From: Agapetus fuscipes
Taxonomy: Eukaryota; Arthropoda; Insecta; Trichoptera; Glossosomatidae
Length of the DNA stretch: 64,000 bases
Assembly: GCA_951799405.1 (NCBI GenBank)
Contig: OX637336.1
Location: 21,495,479-21,559,478 of the forward strand
Direction: 5' to 3'
Part shown: piece by piece, positions 11,164 through 23,600 of the stretch
Layout of the letters: each line of letters starts with the position of its first letter
Numbering within the stretch: the stretch's first letter is position 1
Notes under the pieces: generated by a model
Told to the model about the DNA's origin: nothing
Database searches by the model: none
The model's input: the letters and a program-made list of their open reading frames with translations, nothing else
Translations under genes and position numbers: made by a program

Positions 11164-11617
11164 GTTTATTCACGCCGATAATTACCCAGTCACCAAGAGA
11201 TCGGACAATCGGACATTAGAATAAACCACAGGAATAAACAGCGAAGTGTAAAAACAGCTGAAACGTCACGTCAACAGATTCGTCAAGGTAGGGTGGGTAG
11301 AGTGGTAGGTATTTACTTTTCCTCAGATCTGACAGCCTTTTGAACCATAGACTATTATCTCACGTTTATTTACAGAAGTATAAGGAAATTACAACGCTCT
11401 CAAGAGGCAGTGCTGCAGTTTTTATATTTATTTTTTAAACGCTATGTTTGAGTGTTAATAATATATTAATGTATAATCCGTAAATTACAGTTACCATAGA
11501 CAACTTTGTGGACAACTTCATAAATAAATTATTTCATCAACCGGTGTGGTCGGGTTGTGTTATTTCCTTGCGTAATCCTAACCAATTTTTAGGTTATTGG
11601 ATTAAAATATTTTAATA
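11164..11617. promoter_or_regulatory. Bidirectional promoter interval between GALNT7 and LRPPRC
   Basis: The ATG of GALNT7 (minus, 11163) and the ATG of LRPPRC (plus, 11618) are 454 bp apart and diverge, so both 5' UTRs and promoters must lie here unless an upstream non-coding exon exists. No clear TATA box is placed. AAACGTCACGTCAAC at about 11260-11275 holds two TGACG-type half sites. Confidence 0.6.
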
Positions 11618-14600
11618 ATGTCCACTATATTGCGATCTGGGAAATTCGTGAGATGTTTTTCCAATGCCACAAGAGCCATACTTAATTCCCCAAAGGGCTA
11701 CGATAGCAATTTATTTCAGAGTTCTCGATCGGCCTTAGCTGGACTTACGCAGTGAGTTCGCTTTCTTATTGCTTCACTTATTACTTTAAATACTTCGTTG
11801 TAGATCCTATTTTTCAGCAGATCTTTGTAACAGTTATTACATTTTATAATAGCTTTCCTTTTTTTAAGATCTTTCCATCTTTATCAACAAAAATGGGATA
11901 GGCTCCTGTATCTTGAAATGAGGATGCCCACTTATCTTTCCTTGAGGGCTTCCAACTGAGCTTTGACCGATTGGCATCTCATTAGTTACGATATTTCTCA
12001 TTTTGAAGACTCAATGTGTTATTCTCAAACTGCGAAGCCATGGCTAATCCGCAGCCTACAGTGAATTTTCCATACAAAAAATCAATGATCCGTAGATCAG
12101 CTGTGCATCAAATGTTGAATAGAATACAATTATAATAAATAGCCTAGATAATCTTTCTCCAAATCGACTCCATCTCTATATTTCACTCAGTTTTCTTATG
12201 TTGTCATTGCGGATACGATCTAGCTATGTTCTGCCTGTGGTAATTCTTAGAAATTTCATTTTGGGCAATTTTAAAGTTCCTCCTCGTATCTGCTTTAGTT
12301 AAGATACAGCAGGATATAATTATATGATCTTTCACATGTTGAATCTAGTTGTATGTTTTTATCTTGTTGATTCTCTTATTCTTGATTTTCCATATAAATT
12401 TTTGCAAGCATCCCGAAACTATGACCGCGTTTTTACTTGTTTGCTGTATAGAAGAACCTCTATTATCTGCGCTTGCTTTGAGCATGGTTGCTATCTATGG
12501 ATGTATGTAAATAAAACATGAATTCATTTAAAATGTGATTGTGTATAACAGGATGTAAAAAAGTTACATTATCCAAACGATTGATTTTTTGAGTTAGGCT
12601 TGTTTCACAATATTAATCAAATTAACAAAGTTCCAATTCACTTTTTACAATTATATTTCTGTCTAGCACTTTCACAATGATTGGATAATCCAGATCCTAC
12701 TGTTTTTAATTGAAATGAATGTTGCAGGACATGGAGCCAGGCATTTGCCAGCCAGCGCTCAGAGAGCATAGAGCCCCTGCTGCAGCGCCTGGACGCAGAC
12801 GTGCGCCGCCACGGGAGACTCAGCCGCCGGGATCTGGACGAGGTGCTGGAGGAGATCCGTCTCCGCCAATCCGTGTCCAGTTCACAGTCCTTGCTCGTCA
12901 TCAGATGCTGTGGTAAGCACCTGACACACATGAGCTTCAACATCTGATTCCCCATGGTTATCATGATGAGCAGTAGAGGTATAAAGCCTTTTATGACAGT
13001 CAGTGTCTAATCTAATCTAAGCTGCAGAGGTATGTAAAATTAGGGATTCATATTATATGTATTCTCACAAGCAGACACATATAAGTTTGCGGAGTTCTGC
13101 TTTATGCTGATGACGCAGTATTAATTGCTGATTCAGCAGCGGAACTCCAGACAATGCTCTCTAGTTTGAACCATGTTCTGTGTGCAAGCAAGTTGAAAAT
13201 TAATGCAAGTAAGACGAAAGTACTGATTTTTGACAGAAGGGATGAAACTGAAGAATGCACGTTTATGTTGAATGGTACGAAAGTTGAAATTGTGGATGAA
13301 TTTAGATACTTGGGAAGTATGTTTGAAAAGAATGGAAAGATGACAAGAGAACTTGAGAAAAGGGTGTGCAAGGGAAAGCAAGTGGTCGGTGCAATAGGAA
13401 GAATAGCAAAGAACAAGCGATTGACGATGGATCTGAGAATGGCGGTACACAATGGCATATTGTTACCGACTTTGATGTATGGAAGTGAAGCATGGACAGT
13501 GAATGATAGCGAAATGAGTAAAGTATGTACGGTGGAAATGTGAGAAGTATGACAGGAAAAACTTTGAGGGATAGAGTTAGGAATGAATGGGTAAAAAAAG
13601 AATGTAATTTGAAAGAGGATGTGTAAGTTAAAGTACAAAAGAATGTGATGAGATGGTTTGGGCATGTGGAAAGAATGAAAGATGATAGACTGACAAAGTA
13701 TGTATACAAAGAAAGTGTGAAAGGAAAAAGAGGGAAGGGACGACCGAGAAAAGTATGGAGTGATCAGATTGAGGAGATTGTGAAAGAATGGGATATACAA
13801 AGTGAGCGTAAAAGAAGAAAATGCATGAAAAAGGTGATGGATATGAAGGAATTGAAAGAGGTATGTCAGGATAGGAAAAAATGGAGGCAACTCTGCAGAG
13901 GCTCTGGCCACCCCTAGCGGAATGGCGACAGAGTTACAGTTACAGTACAGCTTGCACATGCTGCATGCGAACCTACGACAAAAAACCCAAATCTCAAATG
14001 AGCATACACCCTGCATCTCTTGCCGACCTTCCCTGAGAAAAAGGTTAAAATTGAGATAACAATTTGAACTACAATTTACATGTTATAAAAAATATTACTG
14101 TGTAATGTGGATACCACTAATCATACATCCTATCAGACCCTTTTTCATGTAATGTGGATACCACTAATCATACATCCTATCAGACCCTTTTTCATGTAAT
14201 GTGGATACCACTAATCATACATCCTATCAGACCCTTTTTCATGTAATGTGGATACCACTAATCATACATCCTATCAGACCCTTTTTCATGTAATGTGGAT
14301 ACCACTAATCATACATCCTATCACACCCTTTTTCATGTAATTATGCAGACATGACTAGCTTGTTATTATTTTTCGGATTGCAAAGTCTTTATTTTTACAC
14401 TTTTAGCCAAGGACTGTAACTGTAAACTGTAACTCTGTCGCCATTCCGCTAGGGATGGCCAGAGCCTCTGGAGAGCTGCCTCCATTTTTTCCTATCCTTA
14501 CATACCTCTTTCAATTCATTCATATCCATTACCTTTTTCATGCATTTTCTTCTTTTACGCTCACTTTGTATATTCCATTCTTTCACAATCTCCTCAATCT

Positions 14601-17600
14601 GATCACTCCATACTTTTCTCGGTCGTCCCTTTCCTCTTTTTCCTTTCACACTTTCTTTGTATAGGTACATACTTTGTCAGTCTATCATCATTCATTCTTT
14701 CCACATGCCCAAACCATCTCATCACATTCTTTTGTACCTTAACTTTCACATCCTCTTTTAAATTACATTATTTTTTTACCCATTCATTCCTAACTCTATC
14801 CCTCAGAGTTTTTCCTGACATGCTTCTCAAAGGACAATTTAAAATGAAAGATTTTATTAAGTTGTTTGATTTTATTTTTCTATTCCATTATGTTTATGCT
14901 TTGTTACATACCAAACATAGCCGATTTCACTTAAAAGCAATTGGGAGCCGTAAAAGAGTGTTAGTGACCTGATTATCAATTAATTTGTTTATTTTCCTAA
15001 CAGGTGATTTGGTTCCTGAGGAGCTGCCAGCCGAGCGCACCAAGCTCGTGAACCAGATCTGGAAGACACTGAAGGAGCGGGGAGTTCCCATGGACATCTC
15101 CCACTACAACGCTCTGCTCAGGGTCTACATAGAGAATGAGCACGACTTCTCCCCCTCTAACTTCTTGAAGGAACTGGAAGAAAAAGGCTTGCAGCCCAAC
15201 AGGTCAGTTCAGCGAATAAGCTGACAAACTAAATTGAGCTTAAATCTATTCCAGGCAACTCTGCGGAGCATCTGCCCAGCCCCAGCTAAGTGGTGCGTGC
15301 TAATAATTCTGTCTATGCTCTTGTCCTTCGTGTTGGTGGGCTCCGAGACATCCATTCACAGTGCGGCACAATTATCTGCACGGGGTCTGGCTCCCATTGG
15401 TTTGGGTAATTGGAATTCTAGTTTACTTCCCGGTATTCTAAGGAATAAAGTAACCTTGTATTTCATTCTCAGAGTCACGTACCAGCGCCTTATGTGGCGC
15501 TACTGCCAATCCGGTGATGTGGAGGGTGCCTCCGGGATACTAGAGCAGATGCGCGCCGCCCAGCTTCCCCTCAGCGTGGCCGTGTTGGATGCCCTGGTGC
15601 TCGGGCATGTGAGACAGGGAGACGCTGCGGGGGCCCAGGCTGTGCTGTCTGCCATGGCGGGCGCGGGGCTGCAGCCTGCGCCCTCCACCTACAGTCTGCT
15701 GGCTGGCGGGCTGCTGGCGCGGGGACAGGCACAGGAGGCACAGAAAGTCATACAGGATTGTAATAAGAAGGAGATTTACCTCTCTGATAAGGTAAGCTAT
15801 TATTATTATAACAGGCTAATTTATTTTAAATTACAAAGGATAAGAGAGCGCCGTTTTTGTGTGTGTCACACCTCAAGGGCCCTCTCCGATCATGGATAAG
15901 ACTTTCTAAAAAGGTGTGTCTTGAGTGCTCCGCGAAATACACCCACAGATTTGGAGTTCTTCACTCCGGGTGGCAGTCTGTTCCACTCCACCGGACCCGC
16001 AACACGGAAAGCACGGTCTCCGAAATTGGTATGAATCTGACGGCGCGGCTGAACCAAATTGACTGCTCCATTGCCCGCCGATCTGAGTGTCTGCCTCCTT
16101 ACACCCATTTCAACAGGCAGAATCATGTCAGTCAGTTAAGGTGGAGCCAAGCCATTGATGGCTTTATATACCATCACACAAACACGGTAGACCACCCTCT
16201 CCGGGAAACGAAGCCAATGTAGTGTTTTTAACAGCGGAGTTTATTATTAAATGTTTGAATCACATTTCAAGAGTTCAGTCCTCACATGTCACCAGGTCTT
16301 GCCAGATCATGGCTGGGTGACCGCTTAATGACCAGTCTTGAATAAGGCCTGCAAATATTTACTGAAAAGCTTTTTTGAGCTCCGAACGTAGGAGCTTTTG
16401 ATGAGAGAAATCAAGGATCTCTAGATTTTGGCCGGCAGTATTTTTTTTGCAGCAACTTGTTGTTCTTTATTCCATCCCCTGAACTCAACGGAAATCTGTC
16501 ATGCCATTTTAACGAATTCTGTCTTACCAACACAATAGTTGCAGATCACTGCTTATCAAACGGAAGCAAAATGACTTGTCCCTCACGTATTCATTATCAC
16601 TGCAGGATTACATGGACATGATTGAAGAGTGTGCGATCAACAACCAGGAGCAGCACATTGGCTACTTGCTGGAGCAGATGCAGCGCGGGGCGGGCTACAA
16701 TCAGGACGCCGTCTCCCTCATCCTTAAGCTCATCACGCGGCGCAGAGAGCAGGCCGCGCTGCAGGTGCTGCGCTCCATGGCGCGCCCGGCTAGCCCACTC
16801 AGCGACAACTTCCCAGAGAAGTCCATCTACCAGGGGGCCTTCTTCATCAAACAGCTGGTCAAGACAGACTGCCCCATAGAAACTACTCTCAAAGTTTGTC
16901 AACAGATCCAAGACGAAGGTCTCTCTGCCAAACCTCATTACATTGCCATCGATGCAGCCCTGAACAGTGGAAAAGTAGACCTTGCCATTGCTTTACTTCA
17001 AGTCGTCAAGAGTAGCGGGGCTCCCATCAGACAGCACTACTTCTGGCCTTTATTTGCAACCAAAGGCAAGGCCAGAGATACTCAAGGTGTTATAAATATA
17101 CTCAGCATGATGACTAGCGAGTTCCAGCTGAATCCTAGCGGAGAAACACTCCGGGACTACGTCGTCCCTAATCTCAACATCAAAGATCCAAATAAAGTTA
17201 TTGATGTATTGCGAACAGCAGGAGTGTACCCCGCCTCAGCGAGCAGAACTGTCATGTTCCACTTGCTGGCAGAGGGGAAGATACAGCAGACGGCGGAAGT
17301 GGCCACTACTTTTGGAACCAGACTCAACCTGAGCCTCAACCAACGCAACCTCAACAATTCCCTCATCAAGACTGACAATGTGGACGCCTACGTCTCCATT
17401 GTTCACTTAGCCTGCACTCCTGATAGAAGAAACACATCCACGCAAGAAGATCAAAGTGAAGAAACCGAGGCTGCTGCCAATGTGCCCGAACATCGAGAGC
17501 AAGTCGGTAGATTGCTGCTGGGGCTGGTGCAAGAGAAACTCACGCCTTCTTTCACACAAGTGTTGAGCCAGCTGCACTCTAAAGGCATCGGGATCTCCCA

Positions 17601-20600
17601 CCAGTATGCGGAGAGAATACAAGACAAGCTGGGAGCCAGCCTGACTCCGGAGATGTCCGACTTCCTGACCAAGCTTACCTCAGGGGACTTGCAGCCGGCT
17701 CTGGTTGAAACTTCCTCTATTCCTTCTGTGCGTCGAGATCCTCGACAGCTGGAAGGGATTATTGAGAAAATGGAGAGCGCGGGAGAGAACACACTTGGAG
17801 TCAAAAAGAATCTTCTCATGGCTTACATCCGCACCAAACAGATGGATAAACTGGAAGAGTTCTTGAAGAAACTTAATGAAGAAGACTTTATTCTGGGGCC
17901 TGGAATCACTGCTCTCCTCATGGACCTGTATGTGCAGCAGAGCAACTTGGATCAGGCCTTGTACTACAGAAACATCTTGCTCACTCGAGACCCAGATTTC
18001 CAAGTAGACAAATACAAGGTGAGCAGGCCATTCTAGAGTGATTTACTTGTACTTTTTTTATTTATGCCATAGAAGTGAGTTCACGCAGTGTTTTATATTT
18101 GGGACTCTGTAATATAACTTAATTAATTTGGCTTGCGGGTTGTAGATTGCTGACCCCTGCAATAATAATGCATGCTATTCAAACCCACAGTACTTTCCTT
18201 AACTATTAATGAAAAACATATTATTACTTAGTAATCTTGCCTATTCATTTCTTTCTTTACATGCAACCCTCATAAACCTGTGGATAAATGTAATAACCTA
18301 TGAAATCAGTGTCACACAGATGCCAGATTGTCTGTTGTTACTAATTATTTGTGGATATTTCCAGACTGCTCGCCTTGCCGAGCTGTATGTGAGGAAAGAC
18401 CAGTACGACAATGCTCTGAAGTTGGTGCAAGAGACCCCAGTAGTTGGCAACGATAAGGAAACCAATTTCTCCAGTAATTCTTCATTCTGGAGGCTGCTCA
18501 ACACTCTCGCTGAAAAGGAACCCGCTAAGGTACATACATAGTCCATTATGAAAGTAATGAGCATGATTTTATTGTAACGCGACTATCCATCGTAGCGGGA
18601 AGAAAAAGGGTTGGGAAATGTGGACACCCCTGTCTACCCTAACCATGCAGGTGGTCGCCAGTGTGCTCTGAGCAGTCTGAGTGGAAAGACGTACCTCCGC
18701 GTGGAGTGTGTTTTTCGACTTTGTAACACGGCACGATGGAGCGTTCGCTTGAACAGTGATATGCAATCAAGTTTTGTGTGCGTCTTGGAAAAAATGCAAC
18801 CGAAACATTCCAGATGCTTCAAGAGGCCTTTGAGAAGGACTGCATTTCAAGATCACAGTCCGGAAAATGGCACAAGGCGTTCAAAGAGGGCCGGGTGGAG
18901 ATCGCCGACGAACCACGTTCTGGACGCCCAACAACGGCCAGAACCGACGAAAACGTGAATCGTGTGCAAGAAGTTTTACGTTCTGACCGTCGATTGAGCA
19001 TCCAGCAAATCGCTGACACCCTAAACGTGTCCACATTTGCGGTACATGGGATAGTCACCGAGGATCTGCAAATGCGCAAGGTCTGTGCGAAGTTGGTGCC
19101 GAAAGTGTTGACGCACGACCAGGCTCCTCCATGACAATGCCCCCAGCCACACAGCCTTCATCATCACCAAATTCCTGACCCGGAACAACACTCCGGTGGT
19201 CCCGTAGTCCCTTTACAGTCCCGACTTGGCTCCGTGCGTTTTTTTTTGTTTTCCCGACTGAAGAGAAAACTGCATTGGGAGTCCTTGAAAACGATCCAAA
19301 ATCATGTCACAACGTTCTTAAGAGACATTTTCGTCGAGGAGTTCCAGGGTGCCTTCCATGCATGGCAGACACGTCTCCGCAAGTGTATTAATGCGGGGGA
19401 GAGTATTTTGAAGAATATTAAGAATTTGTACCGTTACAATGAATAAATCTATTTTTCCCAGAAAATGCTCATTACTTTCATAATGGACCATGTATATATG
19501 GTCGGCATTTAGATTAGGAAAGTCCATTTTTGTGCAGGATCCTGGTGCTATCTTACTATTTTTGTTATATAATTCCCGAGTTTTAAATGTATATCTTGTT
19601 GTGATTGCAGACTCAGCAGATGTTCGACGTCCTCCTAGAAAAGGAATTCATCCAGGTGAGAGTTGAATTGAACAACAAGCTTTATATTTTTTAATATTTC
19701 CATAATGAATTTTCCAAAAATTACTAAAATCTAAGTTACAAAGATATATTACATTTAAGATTCATATTACATGCATTCCCATGAGCAGACACGTGTAAGT
19801 TCACGCTTACACATGCCACGTGTGGACTTAAAACATAAAAACCCAATCTCAAATGAACATGAGCTCTGCGACTCCTGCTGGCTTTCCCTGAAACAAAGAT
19901 GACATTGGCAAAGTGAAACATTTTTTACAGTATCGGTGGTCAGCCTCATACCAACCTATTAGTCCAAGAAGTTATTTTGATGAATAGAGACTATTAAAAA
20001 AAAAAAACAAGTGTTTTTGGGGGAGCAAAATGTCCAGTGTAAAAAAACATTTCTTATATAGACTCAAAGGCGGAAATATATTTTTAAAGATCCGGAAAGG
20101 AAGAAAAGAACATTTTTGTGTTTTTATACATTTATGACATTTTTTAATTAAAACGTAGATTGCTGTCTTTGATTTTATTCTAAGACTTCTTTGTATTATT
20201 GTTATACGCTACCTGGTTTATATTCCTCAGGAGTCTTACCTGTTTATTTTTTTTTTAAATAGATTTGTGAAGAGGAATGCAATTTACCAACCTATTTTAC
20301 CTGGCCAGAAAAAGGTATTAATATCATTAATTAATAATTCATTATTGTTTATATTCATGAATTATTAATTAATAATTACCCAATAACATCTGTTAAACCA
20401 GGGTCAAAGTTAAAGTCAAGTGACCCAAGCGGGGATCGAACTAACGTTATTCTATTCCAAATACGCTAGAAAAATCGGCCACTTGGCCCCCTCGGCCATA
20501 CGTATATCGGCCTCGGCCGACTGTTTATGGTACAGAGACTATTTTGCGTGATTTGGAAATGGCCTGTGGAATTATAATTTAAAAAAAACTGTTGAAATAT

Positions 20601-23600
20601 GTTTTTAGATGCAGGAAAAGACAATTTCTCATTGCCAAAATAAAATCATGTTTATTTGCAGGTGAACAATGTGATTCTCGGTCCACTGGTGAAGTGCTTC
20701 CTGGTGAGCAATGACACGGCGGGTGCGCTGGACAAGTTTGCCTCGTGCTGCGAGCGCTTCCGCTGCACGCCGTGGAAGTCCGAGCTCACCAGGCGACTCA
20801 TCGCGGAGGAAGACGCGGCCGGCCTGCAGAGGCTCACCGACCTGTCCACCTCCGTGCACGGGGAAGTCAACAGCCTCTACGACTTGGTGTTTGGCTTCGT
20901 GGAGTGTGGGCGGCTGCGGCAAGCCAGGCGCATCCTGGAGACTCCAGGACTTCGTATTAGAAACCAGAGACTTAATGAGTAAATCATTTCAATTCTTCTC
21001 CACAAAATTCATTGTACAGTTGGTTCTTTATCACAAAAGAGCTGAAAAACATTGTAACGGCTTCTCTCCTCACTCCATCCTCCCACCACAGCCTGGGCCT
21101 CCTACTAGTCTCCCTGCAGGGAGGGAGGGAAGTACATTATAAAATACATGGCAGGAAAAAATCCTAATTGCTCCTATCTATCTGTAATCTAAGTTGTGCA
21201 GATGTATAAACATGTAAGATAAACAGCTTATTCATGTTTACAAGCGAACAGTTGTAAACTTACACATGCTACATATTGTGTACTTACCAAATAAGACACA
21301 AACCTCAAATAAGCATGAACCCTGTAACTCTTGCTAACACTTCCTGAAGCAGGGGGGGGGTGGACAGCCTCAAGGTACCAATCTATATGTCAAGGAACTT
21401 CACTTTAAGATTTTAATCTATAATGGATCTATAACAGCAGTTTCCAAACTTTATGCTACCACGCCTCCCTAAAAATATTTTTTTTTTCGCGCCTCCCTTT
21501 ATACGTTTTATTTTTTTTTCCCGCCTCCCTTTCCACGTTTTATTTCTTAATATTCATACTAATACAACTATAGACACATTTTTGGCGCCTCCCCTGGGAG
21601 GCGCGCCCCCTAGTTTGGAAACCGCTGATCTATAAACCAAGTTCCAAAGATATATTGACATTTAAGCTCATATTTAATGCATGCCCAGAAACACGCACTT
21701 GTAAATTCGCTCTTACACATGCTGCATGTGTACTAACAAAATCAACCAAAGCTCACATGAACGTAAACCTTGCAACTTCTGCCACCTTTCCGTGAAACCG
21801 GGGTGGCTTTGGTAGAAGTGAACCAAGATTTTACAGCATGGGTGGTCAGCCTCATGCCAACCTGTCAAGGAATGACCGTTTTAAAAATGTGATCATCTTT
21901 GTGAGTTTGTTCCGAGTAGTGTAGGTATGTTTGCTTGATATGTCAGCTCCCTGTAAGTGGTGTGTTTGCTTGATATGTCAGCTCCCTGTAAGTGGTGTGT
22001 TTGCTTGATATGTCAGCTCCCTGTAAGTGGTGTGTTTGGTGTTGCAGTGCGTGTGAGCGCTATGGCTCTGAGGGAATGGTGGACTGCCTGGAGGGCCTGC
22101 TGGAGGCCACGCGGGAGCTCTCACACATAGACAGATCTGAGGTTTTCCAGCAGCTCCTCAACACTTACATCAAAGCTGAAGATGCCGGCAAAGCTCTGGG
22201 CCTATGGACCTTGCTGCAAGAGGAGTCCGTCACCCCAACAGACAAGTTCCTCATCCAACTGGCCACATTTTTAAAATCAAAAAATATTGATGTACCATTT
22301 GTTGTCCCGGCATCTAAGTCAAAAGTTGAAAAAGTCGTTGAACGTCCGCAACCAAGGGTATATGAAAGTCGCCCTAGAAGAAAGAGCGCTTTCTCCGAGA
22401 TTGATGCTCTGATCAAAGATAACAACATGGCCGAGGCGAAGAATAATGTTTTCAAGTCATTGAAGGACGGAGTGTTCCCGCCACAGAGGCTGATGAAGTT
22501 CTTCTTGAGTAATGTGGCAAAGCAAGGAGACATCGCCACAATCAATGAAATTGGAAACATGTTGACGGCGGAACAGAGAGACCTAGTTCTCTTCAACAAC
22601 AGGCTGGGCTCGGCTTACCTGGCGGCGGGGAAATCTAATGAGTTCCTCGATCAGCTGAAGATTATGCTGGACCAGACCAAAGATGAAGATGTCCAGCAGC
22701 TGAGCAGACGGACACCAAAAGGAATCCTCCTCAGCGTCCTGGAGACTGCACCCGAGACCTTAAGTAAATGTGAGTATCATCCAAATCTCCTTGGATGAGT
22801 GAAATGCTCCAACTGTCTATCTACCTACAATCTAAGGTGCAAAGATATTTTAACATTTAAGATTCATCCTCAATGCATGCCCACAAGCAAACATGTGTAA
22901 GTTCCATGGTATCATGGGGATTTACAATAGAAACCTCAACTTCAAGTGATCATAAACTCTCCAACTCTTGTCGCCGTTCCATGCAACAGAGGCGGCATTG
23001 ACAAAATTAAACCAATTTCCACAGTATGGGTGGCCAGCCTGATAACAACTTTGCTGACACATTTAATGTCGTTTTAGGGAATTCAAAACAAAAGTTCACA
23101 ATATTTACATTATTTTCTTGTTATTTATTATTTGCAGTTAAAGCCATTGCGGAGAGTTTTTCCCAACGGGGATGTTCCATTCCCATGAATATGTTGTGGA
23201 TGCATCACATTATCCAAGGACAAGCATCAGACGCTCAAGACATCTGGGACAAACACCTCAAGGACGAGCCAATGGTTTTCTTCAAGAAAGTCTTAACCGT
23301 GGCCTATGAGACAAAGAATCCTGAGATCTCATCAAACCTGCTGAGTTACATGAAGACTCACAAACTGGTGACCAAGAACTCCATAGGAAGTGTGTATTCC
23401 AATCACCTTGAAATACTCATCGACTCTGGAAAGACGGAAGACGCGTTAAAAAATCTGAAAGAAGCTGTTTCCCAAGAGCTGGTTCCCGAGAGTCTGCATC
23501 GAAGCACTCTGAGTAAACTCAAGACACTTGTTGAACAGAGAGGGGAAGTCTTCCCGTACACAATCCCTGAGAGAAATACACGCGGTGACACAAAGCAAAG

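Noticed and set aside
13102..14016. 304-codon minus-strand ORF rich in Phe, Ser and Leu
   Set aside because: It is the antisense strand of the RTE-like LINE fragment. The plus strand carries the RT motifs.
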